NCBI RefSeq assembly: GCF_015207425.1 | Contig: NZ_JADEWZ010000018.1 | Location: 58,201 to 122,200 of the forward strand | Direction of reading: 5' to 3' | Origin: Lusitaniella coriacea LEGE 07157 | GTDB lineage: Bacteria > Cyanobacteriota > Cyanobacteriia > Cyanobacteriales > Spirulinaceae | DNA length: 64,000 nucleotides | Shown: in pieces, positions 44,677 to 53,942 of the stretch | Position numbering within the stretch: the stretch's first letter is position 1 | Layout of the letters: every line of letters starts with the position of its first letter | Notes under the pieces: model-generated | Database searches by the model: none | What the model was told of the DNA's origin: nothing | Seen by the model: only the letters and a program-made list of their open reading frames with translations | Program-made: the position numbers and the translations under genes

Positions 44677-44748
44677 AACATTGCAGCAAGTCGATCGATT
44701 AGATTAACCTTCCTGCTGCTACCCAAAGAATTGGGAAACTGCAATGTT
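44677..44748 (-). promoter_or_regulatory. Structured RNA candidate in the purF leader
   Basis: AACATTGCAG at 44677-44686 pairs perfectly over 10 bp with CTGCAATGTT at 44739-44748. Inside it, CCCAA-AGAA-TTGGG (44722-44735) forms a second hairpin, and GCAGCA/TGCTGC segments offer an alternative pairing that would compete with the outer stem. It lies between the purL stop and the purF start. No known purine riboswitch core was recognised. Confidence 0.4.
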
Positions 44749-44759
44749 TCTCTGAGGTT

Positions 44760-47087
44760 TTAGATACTCAAACGTCGTTCAATGGCATTGAGCCAGCGAT
44801 CGCGCGCTTCATATATCTTAACCTTGATTGCATCCACGCGATCGGGTGCGGATACCCGCAAGTCCGAATCCTTTGGAGTCACGTAGCCAATCCTTTGCCA
44901 ACCCCCCTTTAATACCTCCTGCACATAGGATTCCCAATTTTTTTGCCGATCTTTCGATACCGACACAACAATCCGCCCCGTTGCTTCCCCAAACAGCACC
45001 TCATCCCAGCGCTGATGAGACTCCGGGAGTTTTATCTCCGCTCCCAATTTCCCTCCAATACAACACTCAGCCAGGGCAACTGCAAGCCCTCCTTCCGCGC
45101 AATCGTGCGCCGAACGCAACCACCCTTGACGAACGCCCTCGCGACAGGCCATTTGCACCGCCCATTCCCCCTCTAAATTCACCCTAGGGGGTTTTCCCGC
45201 AATAATACCGTGAATCCAAGCTAAATACTCCGAACCGCCTAGCGTGGGAAGATATTGCGCTTCCTGACTCCCCGAAAGGAGATAAATAACATCCCCCTCC
45301 TGCTGCCATCCCAGACCGCAAATCCGAGTGATATCCGGAATTAACCCCACCATTCCAATGACTGGCGTGGGATAAATTGCCTGGGGTTTTCCCTCGGAAT
45401 CCAACGTTTCGTTATAGAGAGAAACATTCCCCCCCGTTACGGGCGTTTTCAACGCTTCGCAAGCTTCAGAAATCCCGCGACAGGCTTCTGCTAGCTGCCA
45501 GTATCCCACCGGATTCTCCGGGCTGCCAAAATTGAGGTTATCGGTAATGGCAATCGGTTCTGCGCCCACACAGCTCAAATTCCGAGCCGCTTCTGCCACC
45601 GCAGCCTTCGCCCCTTCGTAGGGGTCGAGGTAAACATAGCGAGAATTACAATCTGTCGTTGCAGCAACACCCCTTAAAGTTGTGGCATTTCCATTTTCTT
45701 CCGTTTGAGGTCGCGCGCGAATCACCGTTGCATCCGCCCCTCCTGGAAATACCACCGTGTTATTTTGCACTTGATGGTCGTATTGGCGATAAACCCACTG
45801 TTTCGAGGCGATAGTGGGGCTATCGAGCAATTTTAGGAGTAGTTCGTTCCACGTCTGCAACTTACCCTCAATCTTAATGCCTTCAACGGTACAAAGAGGC
45901 AAAGAATTGCTCGTCCACTCCCAAGCTTTTTGTGCGTATTCCGGCTGTTCGGCGAGCAATTCCCGGTGATAGATGGGGGTATTATCGGCGAGGGCGGTGG
46001 CGGGAACTTCGGCGGCAATTTCCCCTTTAAATAAGATACGCACGATGGATTCTTCTATCACTGTTCCCGCAACGACCGCTTGGAGTCCCCAACGGTGAAA
46101 AATCTCGATGAGTTCCTGTTCCCTGCCTTTGTGCGCCACAAACAGCATTCGTTCTTGGGATTCGGAAAGGAGGTATTCGTAGGGAACCATCCCGGTTTCG
46201 CGCACGGGAATTTTGTCTAAATCCAGTTCGACTCCCAATCCTCCTTTTGCTGCCATTTCCGAGGTGGAACAGGTAATCCCGGCTGCACCCATATCCTGGG
46301 CGGCGGCAACTGCCCCGGTTTTAAAGGCTTCCAGGCAGGCTTCAATTAGGGATTTTTCCAAAAACGGATCGCCTACTTGCACTGCGGGACGGTCGTCCAT
46401 CGATTGGTCGGTCAGTTCTGCACTGGCGAAACTCGCGCCGCCCATGCCATCTCTCCCGGTGGTCGAACCGACATAAAGGACGGGATTCCCCACGCCAGAT
46501 GCGCCGGAGGTGACGATTTCTGGGGTTTCCATCAGTCCCAATGCCATGACGTTGACGAGGGGATTTCCGGTATATGCCGGGTCGAAGTAGATTTCGCCGC
46601 CCACGGTGGGAACGCCGACGCAGTTGCCGTAGTGACTGATGCCTTCGACGACACCGTTGAAGATTCTGCGGGTTTTGGCATTTTCGAGGGAACCGAAGCG
46701 GAGGGAGTTTAAGATTGCCATCGGACGCGCCCCCATTGTGAAGATATCGCGCAGGATGCCGCCTACGCCTGTGGCTGCGCCTTGGAAGGGTTCAATGGCG
46801 GAAGGATGATTGTGGGACTCGACTTTGAAGGCGAGGCGCAAGCCGTCTCCGAGGTCTACTACGCCTGCGTTTTCCCCTGGTCCAATGAGGACGCGATCGC
46901 CTGTTGTGGGAAATTGTTTGAGGAGGGGACGGGAGTTTTTATAACAGCAGTGTTCCGACCACATCACCCCAAACATCCCCAATTCTGCTTTGTTGGGATG
47001 CCGACTGAGGCGTTGAACGATTTCTTCGTATTCTTCTGGTTTGATGCCTTCGGCAGCAATTTCTTCAGGAGAAAAAGGGGTAGACAT
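44760..47087 (-). CDS. purL: Phosphoribosylformylglycinamidine synthase, large subunit
   Basis: A 775-residue small-type PurL, which works with PurS and Pur[20 protein letters not shown] near the N-terminus, [15 protein letters not shown] ATP site ([11 protein letters not shown]), [14 protein letters not shown] and [15 protein letters not shown] are all diagnostic. I use the ATG at 47087, as the extra 10 residues upstream are not conserved. The purS and purQ genes are not in the window. Confidence 0.95.
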   Translation of the reverse strand: MSTPFSPEEIAAEGIKPEEYEEIVQRLSRHPNKAELGMFGVMWSEHCCYKNSRPLLKQFPTTGDRVLIGPGENAGVVDLGDGLRLAFKVESHNHPSAIEPFQGAATGVGGILRDIFTMGARPMAILNSLRFGSLENAKTRRIFNGVVEGISHYGNCVGVPTVGGEIYFDPAYTGNPLVNVMALGLMETPEIVTSGASGVGNPVLYVGSTTGRDGMGGASFASAELTDQSMDDRPAVQVGDPFLEKSLIEACLEAFKTGAVAAAQDMGAAGITCSTSEMAAKGGLGVELDLDKIPVRETGMVPYEYLLSESQERMLFVAHKGREQELIEIFHRWGLQAVVAGTVIEESIVRILFKGEIAAEVPATALADNTPIYHRELLAEQPEYAQKAWEWTSNSLPLCTVEGIKIEGKLQTWNELLLKLLDSPTIASKQWVYRQYDHQVQNNTVVFPGGADATVIRARPQTEENGNATTLRGVAATTDCNSRYVYLDPYEGAKAAVAEAARNLSCVGAEPIAITDNLNFGSPENPVGYWQLAEACRGISEACEALKTPVTGGNVSLYNETLDSEGKPQAIYPTPVIGMVGLIPDITRICGLGWQQEGDVIYLLSGSQEAQYLPTLGGSEYLAWIHGIIAGKPPRVNLEGEWAVQMACREGVRQGWLRSAHDCAEGGLAVALAECCIGGKLGAEIKLPESHQRWDEVLFGEATGRIVVSVSKDRQKNWESYVQEVLKGGWQRIGYVTPKDSDLRVSAPDRVDAIKVKIYEARDRWLNAIERRLSI

Positions 47088-47322
47088 GGCGATAGGACTG
47101 ATGAGTGAGAAATACACAATTCATCATAGGGTAATTGCACGCGAGTCTTGAGGGGGAGGTGGGATTTCGTCGGATTGCACTGTTGTGTTTGTTGTTAGGG
47201 GCAGATCGATCGCGCGTCTTTAAATTTTATTTGTAAAGTTTGTTGTACTTTTATGACAAATACTTTAACATTTCTTTATATTTAGTGTTACCTAGGATTT
47301 TTGAGCCTAGTGAGGTTTTTTA

Positions 47323-48039
47323 ATGACCGACCCCGACTATCTCGCGCGATTGACTCAAAGCGTATCGCACTGGAATGAATGGAGACAGCAAAATCCAGAG
47401 ATCAGACCGGAATTGACCAGAGCCAATCTCAGTGCGTCTAATCTCACTCAAGTTAATCTTTTTCAAGCCGAACTGATTGAAGCGAATTTTACCGACGCGA
47501 GACTCATCCGCGCGGATTTGAGCAACTGCGACCTGATTCGGGCTAATCTTGATGGCGCGAAGCTGCGACACGCGACTCTAACGCGATCGAATCTCAGCCG
47601 TTCCTCTTTTGTTAATGCCGATCTCACGCGGGCTTTCCTTGATGGTGCTGACTTAACAAGGGTGAATTTTCATCTCGCTAATTTACAAGGGGCTAATCTT
47701 TGCAAAACTAACCTAATTGGAGCGAATTTGAGTCAAGCTAATCTGAATTGGGCGGATTTGGGTCAAGCGAATTTAACCGGAGCAAACCTCGATGAAGCGA
47801 ATTTAACGGGGGCAAATATGGGTGAGGTCAATTTAACGGGTGCCAATTTAGTTCGAGCGAATTTAACGGGTGCCAATTTGGGGAAAGCCAATTTGACTAA
47901 AGTAGATTTAACAAACGCCAATTTGAACGGTGCGAATTTAAAAGGAGCTAATTTAATGGGGGCGGATTTGAGTCAAGCGGAATTGAATGGAACCAATTTG
48001 ATTGAGGCGGATTTGGATGGGGTGATCTTGCGAAATTAA
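47323..48039 (+). CDS. Pentapeptide-repeat protein
   Basis: A 238-residue protein with about 37 tandem A(D/N)LXX units from residue ~32 to the end, predicted to fold as a right-handed quadrilateral beta-helix. The first 30 residues (DYLARLTQSVSHWNEWRQQN) are a helix that caps it, as in many cyanobacterial members. No signal peptide was seen, so it is probably cytoplasmic. The role is unknown. A weak CTAGG/CCTAG hairpin lies just before its GAGG ribosome-binding site. Confidence 0.92.
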   Translation: MTDPDYLARLTQSVSHWNEWRQQNPEIRPELTRANLSASNLTQVNLFQAELIEANFTDARLIRADLSNCDLIRANLDGAKLRHATLTRSNLSRSSFVNADLTRAFLDGADLTRVNFHLANLQGANLCKTNLIGANLSQANLNWADLGQANLTGANLDEANLTGANMGEVNLTGANLVRANLTGANLGKANLTKVDLTNANLNGANLKGANLMGADLSQAELNGTNLIEADLDGVILRN

Positions 48040-48120
48040 GGGATTGGGTGACAATTACCAATTACCAATTGGGGAGGCTGGGGAAGACGAGGAAGGATAT
48101 GGAGATGCGGTGAGAGAATA

Positions 48121-48179
48121 TTGCACTACACATTAGGGTTATAGGGTTAGGACATCTCACAAAGCTATAAGGGTTTTGG
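48121..48179. repeat. Dispersed repeat related to the copies near 34.3 kb
   Basis: TTGCACTACACATTAGGG and GGTTAGGACATCTCAC match the copies at 34249 and 34379. It lies in the 158-base gap between convergent genes, with ATTACCAATT tandem just before it (48055-48070). Confidence 0.55.
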
Positions 48180-48197
48180 CTGAGAGCTGAGAGCTTA

Positions 48198-49253
48198 CTA
48201 CGATTCGTGGGATGCTCCCTTCCAAACTCCGTTACTTGGCAGTATTTTTTGTCGCTTTACGGGATAAAATTTGAAACGGCTCAAGGCGAGGCTGGCGGCT
48301 TTGACAACGTTTCTATCGACATCGCGCAAGGCTTGTTGTAAGGGAACGATCGCGCGATCCGATTCGATCTGTCCTAATGCTTTAACGGCTTCATAGCGAA
48401 CGATTGCGGATGAGTCTCGACACAGTTTTCCTAATATTTGCAGGGTTCGTTCGAGTTCTCGTTTGACGAGGGGGGTTTTCGCAAGTTCTCCTAGGGTTGA
48501 GGCTATTTGGGCCCGTACTTGTTTGTCGCGATCGTGGATTGAGGCGTTTAATTGGAGAACAGAGGTGATATTTTGGAGTTTTGTTGTCAGCGCGCGATCC
48601 GGAAAGGATCTGCCAAAAGGCAGCACGCGCGGGGATAGCGGCTGTTCCTTCTGTTTTTCTAATACAACAGCTTTAGGTTCCGGGATTGCAGCGATTGTTT
48701 GAACAACAGGAGTCTCTTCTACTTTTTCCGGTGCGCGAGATGAATCGACGAGACTCTTTTCTTGAGAAATGAAAATCTCTTCTACACTTTCCGTTAGTTG
48801 CGAATCGACCGGACTCTCTTTTTGAAGAGTAGGAGTTTCTTCTTCAACTTCTGTGGCGTGCAACTGAGCAAGCATTTCCGTCGGAACCTCTAACTGTCGC
48901 GATTCAGTCGGTGCTTCGGGTTCTGAAGATTGAGGGACGGGTTGCATATTCGCGATCGCGCGTTCCAATTCTTGTTGCTTCCCCACTTGAATTAAAGCAA
49001 TCTTCCCTTGTAACTCCGCCTCGTAGGACTGCCGAATTGCATTCTCTCTATTTTGCAATTGTTGCTCGTAATCCGTCTGTAACGAACGAATTGTGTCTTG
49101 TAGGCGAGCTTCGTGCGCTTTTTCCAATTCCGATCGCAATCGATCGAGATTAGACGCATTTTCTCGTGCTTTATCTGCAATTTTTTGCTGTAAGAGCCAA
49201 AACGTTACTCCCGCACCCACAATCAAACCGAGAATACCCCAAATAAAACCCAT
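48198..49253 (-). CDS. HEAT-repeat protein with N-terminal membrane helix and coiled coil
   Basis: A 351-residue protein. One membrane helix lies at residues 3-20 (FIWGILGLIVGAGVTFWLL), followed by a charged coiled coil (about 25-100), a Glu/Pro-rich linker (100-220) and HEAT-type repeats (about 225-335, for example SSAIVRYEAVKALGQIESD and VVKAASLALSRF). This suggests a membrane-tethered scaffold. It lacks the lyase motif of bilin-attaching HEAT proteins. The function is unknown. Confidence 0.75.
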   Translation of the reverse strand: MGFIWGILGLIVGAGVTFWLLQQKIADKARENASNLDRLRSELEKAHEARLQDTIRSLQTDYEQQLQNRENAIRQSYEAELQGKIALIQVGKQQELERAIANMQPVPQSSEPEAPTESRQLEVPTEMLAQLHATEVEEETPTLQKESPVDSQLTESVEEIFISQEKSLVDSSRAPEKVEETPVVQTIAAIPEPKAVVLEKQKEQPLSPRVLPFGRSFPDRALTTKLQNITSVLQLNASIHDRDKQVRAQIASTLGELAKTPLVKRELERTLQILGKLCRDSSAIVRYEAVKALGQIESDRAIVPLQQALRDVDRNVVKAASLALSRFKFYPVKRQKILPSNGVWKGASHES

Positions 49254-49345
49254 ATCTCCCTTCCAAATCGCGATCTTTGATTCTTCGGGGTCAACAAGCG
49301 AATTGCCCCTTCAAACAACGGATTTTACCATTTTCCGCGATCGCG

Positions 49346-49519
49346 TCACACCGGCTGACATTTTCCCGCGCGGATTAAACCAACGCGACGAGCAATCGCC
49401 TCCTCCACAGAAGAAAAAGGTCCCCAGCGCGATGAGTCTGCATTATCCGAGTGACCTGGAACAATTTCGCATTGACCCTTGTCATTTTTGACAATATACC
49501 AATTTTGTGTGTTCTCCAT
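49346..49519 (-). CDS. Small conserved cyanobacterial protein
   Basis: A 57-residue frame read directly from the sequence: NWYIVKNDKGQCEIVPGH, RWGPFSSVEEAIARRVGLIR and the end AGKCQPV. The pattern of Trp, Gly and the two Cys residues, together with a tail GLIRAGKCQPV, resembles a small family common in cyanobacteria. It is too short to be obvious and is hidden under a longer opposite-strand frame, which is a shadow. Function is unknown. Confidence 0.7.
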   Translation of the reverse strand: MENTQNWYIVKNDKGQCEIVPGHSDNADSSRWGPFSSVEEAIARRVGLIRAGKCQPV

Positions 49520-49765
49520 TCAATCGCCTCCCGATCGCGAATTCTTCAACTTTAACCCGATTGAACCAGACGAAACCGCTTTGTAAGAATTATCGAAAGT
49601 TTGTTGCGAATAATTGTTGTTTAAAGGCTATACTTGAAAAAAGTAAAACAGCATAAAAAGGCACACTCCACGCCAGCAAACGAGCAGAGCAAAAGAAACG
49701 CTGGCAGAACGAGATCGGGGTCATTACTTACACCAGTTTTTTCACCATCTTTATTGCAGAAGAGC

Positions 49766-50017
49766 ATGAACTCAACCAATCCAGAACCTGAAACCGAGCA
49801 AGTTGTTGATATTCAAGGGATTGAGCGCTGGTCGGTCTATCGTCGCTTGCAAGAATTACACATTCCCTGTCATTGTGCGACCCATCAACCGTTACAGGTC
49901 ACCCTTAACAACAGTACTGCTGCAATCCAGTTTTGGAGTGTGGTTCAACAGTTCAAAGCTTCGCGCGGCGAATTAGTCGAATGGTTGAATCGCTGTTGGC
50001 AACTGCAACAGAATTAG
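49766..50017 (+). CDS. Small conserved cyanobacterial protein of unknown function
   Basis: An 83-residue protein with GIERWSVYRRLQELHIPCHC followed by ATHQPLQVTLNN and a C-terminal WLNRCWQLQQN. Similar small proteins occur in many cyanobacteria. An upstream extension to 49634 is basic and unlike a conserved protein, so the ATG at 49766 is used. The Cys and His residues in the CHCATH segment could bind metal, which is a guess. Confidence 0.7.
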   Translation: MNSTNPEPETEQVVDIQGIERWSVYRRLQELHIPCHCATHQPLQVTLNNSTAAIQFWSVVQQFKASRGELVEWLNRCWQLQQN

Positions 50018-50081
50018 CGATCGACATTCATTGCATTCATACCCAGTATCGATAGTTGTATTAGACGTACAGAGGTTTTCC

Positions 50082-50654
50082 GTGAAAACAAATATTTCAG
50101 AGTTTCAATTTTTTGGGCAATTGCTTGATTTTGTCATTAAAGATGGTTATAAAATCAAGTATCTCAGACTCGCTGTTGCAGAACGAGAATATTGGATTAA
50201 ACCCAACAAAGAACTTCGTAAAAATCTTGACCCAAAAATCGTTCCCGGATGCTGGTTGGCAGTAAGCGGTATCCGCAAGGTGAGTAAAAAGACTGGAAAA
50301 ACCAAGCTCAAAGCCGATTTCATCGAACTGGCAGAAGTACTAAATTCTTCGGACTCCATCGCTTCATCTCCGCAAGTTTCTGATAAAACTCCGCCAAAGG
50401 TCAAAATTCTAGTTTGCCAGAAATCCGATTGCCGCAAACGAGGGGGTCGTGCGGTTTGTCAGGCGATTGAGGATAATTTGCGCGATCGCGGGTTGCGCGA
50501 TCGCGTCGCCATCAAAACAACCGGGTGTCTCAAACAATGTAAAAAAGGCCCCAACCTCGTCGTCATGCCCGATAAAGCGCGTTATAGTAAAATCTCGCCC
50601 CAAGAAATCCCCGCACTGATTGAAAAACACGTCATGGCTCAATCCGTAAGGTAG
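50082..50654 (+). CDS. (2Fe-2S) ferredoxin domain protein, thioredoxin-like
   Basis: A 190-residue protein. The N-terminal half (FQFFGQLLDFVIKDGYKIKY) is a nucleic-acid-binding-like or OB-like domain. The C-terminal part has the cluster ligands CQKSDCRKRGG and TTGCLKQCKKGPNLVVMP of the shethna-type/thioredoxin-like (2Fe-2S) ferredoxin. A GTG at 50082, with AGAGG seven bases upstream, is the likely start; a longer frame begins at 50031. It may transfer electrons or sense redox state. Confidence 0.82.
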   Translation: MKTNISEFQFFGQLLDFVIKDGYKIKYLRLAVAEREYWIKPNKELRKNLDPKIVPGCWLAVSGIRKVSKKTGKTKLKADFIELAEVLNSSDSIASSPQVSDKTPPKVKILVCQKSDCRKRGGRAVCQAIEDNLRDRGLRDRVAIKTTGCLKQCKKGPNLVVMPDKARYSKISPQEIPALIEKHVMAQSVR

Positions 50655-50714
50655 CGCGATCGCGGCAACGGACAAACTTGATACAATACAATCTTTGTCC
50701 GCACTCCAACATCA

Positions 50715-51500
50715 ATGAAAATTGCAACCTGGAACGTCAACTCGATTCGCACGCGCCAGCAAATTGTCTGCGAATGGCTAGAAGCGAATGCCATCGATAT
50801 CTTATGCTTGCAAGAAACCAAAGTCATTGATGAAGCATTCCCCAAAACCCCATTTGAAGAATTAGGCTACCACCTCTACATCGGGGGACAAAAAGCCTAC
50901 AATGGCGTAGCGATTTTCAGCCGAACGCCGCTTCAAGATGTCACCCTCGGTTTTGCACCCATTGTTGGCGATACAACAGCCGAAAACTTTGACGAACAAA
51001 AGCGCGTTATTAGTGGTGTTGCAGGGGACGCACGCATTGTTAATCTCTACGTACCCAATGGTTCTGCCGTTGGTTCTGAAAAATACGACTACAAGTTAGG
51101 GTGGTTCAAAGTCCTCAAAGAATACCTGCAACAACTGCGCCAAAAATCTCCTGGTGAATTGTGCGTTTGCGGCGATTTTAATATCGTTTTGGACGATCGC
51201 GATATTTATCAGCCGAAAAAAGACAACCACATAATGAACTCTCCCGCCGAGAAACAAGCGTTACAGGAAGCGTTAGGATTAGACCTCAAAGATGCCCTAC
51301 GCAAGTTTAGCGACGAAGGAGGACAATTTAGTTGGTGGGACTATCGTCAAGGCGGTTTTCAACGGAACCGAGGTTGGCGGATCGATCGCCACTACCTTAC
51401 CCCTAAACTGTACGAACGCGCTATAAGCTGCACAATTGATATCGAACCGAGGAAAAAGCCCAAACCCAGCGATCACACGCCCGTGATTGTGGAATTTTAG
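50715..51500 (+). CDS. xth: Exodeoxyribonuclease III (AP endonuclease)
   Basis: A 261-residue DNA repair nuclease of the EEP fold. It has ATWNVNSIRTR, ILCLQETKV (metal Glu), GDFNIVLDDRDIYQP and the end RIDRHYLTP...PSDHTPVIVEF with the catalytic His. Cleaves at abasic sites and trims 3' blocks. Full length for the family. Confidence 0.95.
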   Translation: MKIATWNVNSIRTRQQIVCEWLEANAIDILCLQETKVIDEAFPKTPFEELGYHLYIGGQKAYNGVAIFSRTPLQDVTLGFAPIVGDTTAENFDEQKRVISGVAGDARIVNLYVPNGSAVGSEKYDYKLGWFKVLKEYLQQLRQKSPGELCVCGDFNIVLDDRDIYQPKKDNHIMNSPAEKQALQEALGLDLKDALRKFSDEGGQFSWWDYRQGGFQRNRGWRIDRHYLTPKLYERAISCTIDIEPRKKPKPSDHTPVIVEF

Positions 51501-51537
51501 TATTCTGAGGAAGCTTTACCCTTGGCAGCGCGCGTAT

Positions 51538-52572
51538 TTAATTCAACCAATTTTGTTCTTTAAGATGTTCCCACGCTTTTTGCAAATGTGCGGACTTGAA
51601 AATTCGGTTTTTACGATCGCTCCAGGCTTGGACTCGCGCGATCGCTTCTTCACAATCTATCGCAGCTTGAGGATATTCTGTTGTAACCCAATGAAGGGTT
51701 GCCAGCATTTCTAAACCGTAGGGCGTTTCAAATCCTCTAATTAATTGGCTGACTTTTTCGAGATTGTTGCTCGTATCAGGACAATCCACTAAAAAGCGAT
51801 TGGCAGCTTCTCGCCCAGCAGGTAAAACATACATTTGTGAGTTTTGCGTACCATCTCCATAACCGTTGATAAAATGTCCATCAATTTTACGAAGAACGTG
51901 GTTAAGATTATGAGCGTAGGGTCCAAAATGATGCTTTTCGTAGCGCAGTTGTAACGGTTCGCCTGCTACCTGTAAAAAATAGGCAAGCTTTTGGATTTCG
52001 AGCTTTGTCAGGCGATAACCAGGGATACCGTAGAGTTCCAGCAAGCGAACAAATAAAGCGCGGGCGCGGGTCATTTGCGGCTTTGTTTGACTGGTGAGCA
52101 TTTTTTCCGCAATAGGTGCGCCCACAGGTTCAAAAATAACAACTTTTACATCCGTTAGTTCGGCAAATACCTTTTCTATAGCGGGTTTTACTTGCATCCA
52201 ATCTAAGCCGCCATTGCCGCAACCAAGGGGAGGAATCGCAACAGATTTAATATTACGTTGTTGAATTTCTGCGATGAGGGCATAAAGTCCCGCTTTGATA
52301 TCAGCCAGTTGAGATTTACTTCGCCAGTGACGTTTGGTGGGAAAGTTCATGATATAGCGGGGATTGAACAAGTTTCCCGTTTCAAAGACAAACATTTTTC
52401 CCGGTTCAATTTGCTTGGCATCACAGGCTTTTTTATAGGCTTGAAAGTTTTCAGGATACGCCCGTTTGAATTGCAAGGCGATCCCTTTACCCATAACACC
52501 AACGCAATTGACAGTGTTGACGAGGGCTTCTACTTTTGCTTCGAGAAGGTTACCTTGCTTAAATTCAATCAT
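51538..52572 (-). CDS. darG: DarG-type antitoxin (macrodomain DNA ADP-ribosyl glycohydrolase)
   Basis: A 344-residue protein. The N-terminal macrodomain (about 1-150) has EALVNTVNCVGVMGKGIALQ, which forms the ADP-ribose pocket, and PPLGCGNGGLDW. It removes ADP-ribose from DNA. The C-terminal part (about 170-344, RLTKLEIQKLAYFLQVAGEP) is the DarT-binding domain. Both parts are full length, so the antitoxin seems functional even though its toxin partner gene next door is truncated. It is convergent with xth. Confidence 0.88.
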   Translation of the reverse strand: MIEFKQGNLLEAKVEALVNTVNCVGVMGKGIALQFKRAYPENFQAYKKACDAKQIEPGKMFVFETGNLFNPRYIMNFPTKRHWRSKSQLADIKAGLYALIAEIQQRNIKSVAIPPLGCGNGGLDWMQVKPAIEKVFAELTDVKVVIFEPVGAPIAEKMLTSQTKPQMTRARALFVRLLELYGIPGYRLTKLEIQKLAYFLQVAGEPLQLRYEKHHFGPYAHNLNHVLRKIDGHFINGYGDGTQNSQMYVLPAGREAANRFLVDCPDTSNNLEKVSQLIRGFETPYGLEMLATLHWVTTEYPQAAIDCEEAIARVQAWSDRKNRIFKSAHLQKAWEHLKEQNWLN

Positions 52573-52677
52573 CGCTTTCAGATCATATGTACTATTTTAA
52601 CCGAGTTTTATGCTTAGGAGATGTTAAGAAACAACTTCTAGGTTTAAAGAGCTTTGAGCTTATTAATTTATAGCCCC

Positions 52678-53019
52678 TTAGTAGTACCAGTTTGATTGAA
52701 CCCTGACGGGTGGCAGATCGGCAATATTTTGTAATATTTCCTGAACTTGATATTGTATGTTCCGGTTGATGACACCAATTTCTGCAATTAACTCCCAAGG
52801 ACAACACTCATAGATTAAGAATTCAGCTTGTCGGCGACGTTTTCGATCTCCATCTTCATTAGTATCTGCCCAATAACGTTCTTCCATGATCTCCCAGTCA
52901 ATTTGCTCTAGGTCTTTCAAGTCCTCATAAAAGCATGAGTAACCAATTGTTGCGTGACCATCAGTAAATTTGAAATTCGTCCGAAAATTCGGATTCATTT
53001 TTGAAGAACTTAAAAGCAC
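52678..53019 (-). pseudogene. darT: DarT toxin remnant (C-terminal part only)
   Basis: The frame has 113 residues, against about 210 for DarT. It keeps FTDGHATIGYSCFYEDLK, DWEIMEERYW and the catalytic segment RKRRRQAEFLIYECCPWEL, where the Glu corresponds to the catalytic residue, plus the end PPVRVQSNWYY. The N-terminal half, with the NAD-binding His and the rest of the ARTT-like site, is absent. Upstream sequence is the divergent lipoprotein gene, with no sign of the missing part in other frames. The product cannot bind NAD normally, so toxicity is unlikely. The gene sits directly upstream of darG as in intact systems. Confidence 0.85.
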
Positions 53020-53038
53020 TATCTTTTAGGATATCTTC

Positions 53039-53578
53039 ATGCTTTCAACTCCAAAACTGCTCTCAACCAGTGTCCTTGGTTTCTTTTTGCTCGCAACAAT
53101 TGGCTGTACTTCCAACGCAAATCAAGCTTCTGTGCAACCGAATAGCGAGGCAACAACTCCAACCGCAAGTCCAGAATCAGAAGTGGTTCAAACTCAACCC
53201 ACTCCATCTCCTGAAGCAGCAGAACCCGTTCAAGCGACTTCTCCTCAACCGTCTCCTGTCGCTTCTGCGCCGCCTCAATCTTCGGAACCGGAAGTACTAG
53301 TACGAGATTTTTGCGCTCAAAAGGGTCAGAAGGTCGAACAATATTTTGAGACGAATAATTTTCGCATCTATCTTTGCTACGACAATAGCAATCAAATCTT
53401 CTATTACGGCGTTGATAAGCGCAATCAAGCGACCATCGCCTTACCCGCTTACACTGAAGAAGGAACGGGATATGTGGCAGAGAATGGAAATTACGATTAC
53501 ATCGTGACGGGTGCGAGTTTGAGTGTTTATGAGAGTAGCAAACTTATTCTTGAAGAGACGGTTATTCGATCGCTTTAA
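53039..53578 (+). CDS. Lipoprotein with Pro/Thr-rich linker
   Basis: A 179-residue protein. The signal peptide LGFFLLATIGC has a lipobox (TIGC), so it is probably anchored to a membrane via Cys23. A low-complexity Pro/Ser/Thr/Gln linker follows to about residue 85, then a compact domain (FCAQKGQKVEQYFETNNFRI ... YDYIVTGASLSVYE). The domain is not recognised. AGGAT precedes the ATG. Confidence 0.72.
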   Translation: MLSTPKLLSTSVLGFFLLATIGCTSNANQASVQPNSEATTPTASPESEVVQTQPTPSPEAAEPVQATSPQPSPVASAPPQSSEPEVLVRDFCAQKGQKVEQYFETNNFRIYLCYDNSNQIFYYGVDKRNQATIALPAYTEEGTGYVAENGNYDYIVTGASLSVYESSKLILEETVIRSL

Positions 53579-53605
53579 TCCTAAGTCGAAGGTTTTTTAT
53601 CAAGA

Positions 53606-53630
53606 CGCGAGATATCCGGGGGATCTCGCG
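53606..53630. other. Perfect 8-bp hairpin after the lipoprotein gene
   Basis: CGCGAGAT and ATCTCGCG pair around a nine-base loop, 28 bases past the lipoprotein stop. No T tract follows on the plus strand. It may act as a transcript-stabilising or weak terminating hairpin. Confidence 0.5.
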
Positions 53631-53670
53631 CTACTTCAGTACAATAGAATTATTGCTGTGGAAAAAATTT

Positions 53671-53931
53671 ATGACCAGCGCGCCCAGCCGAGAACCTACG
53701 CTAACAGACGTTATCGTAAAATTAGATGACTTATCGACAGATGTGGACAAGCTATCAACGCGCGTCGATCGTTTATCAACGGATTTTGAAAAGCTATCAA
53801 CGGATGTTGAGAAGTTCAACGATCGCTTCACGAACTATCAACAAGCAACTCAATGGGTGGTACAGCTTGCGTTTACGTTGATTGCCAGCGCGACGATTAC
53901 GGTGATTATTACCGCAGTGGTACGCCGATAA
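53671..53931 (+). CDS. Coiled-coil mini-protein with C-terminal membrane helix
   Basis: An 86-residue protein. It contains four near-identical heptads of the type LSTDVDK / LSTRVDR / LSTDFEK / LSTDVEK, encoded by a 21-base tandem repeat, giving a coiled coil. One membrane helix follows (LAFTLIASATITVIITAVV) with a short basic end. Such proteins are common in cyanobacteria, of unknown role. I use the ATG at 53671; a GTG at 53659 or ATG nearby is possible. Confidence 0.7.
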   Translation: MTSAPSREPTLTDVIVKLDDLSTDVDKLSTRVDRLSTDFEKLSTDVEKFNDRFTNYQQATQWVVQLAFTLIASATITVIITAVVRR

Positions 53932-53942
53932 AGCGAAAAGAA

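Noticed and set aside
47323..48039. Qnr-type resistance protein
   Set aside because: Pentapeptide repeats are common in cyanobacteria; no feature specific for gyrase-protecting Qnr was visible.
49093..49491. Rightward frame of 132 residues
   Set aside because: It runs antisense to the HEAT-repeat gene and to the small 57-residue gene, both better supported.
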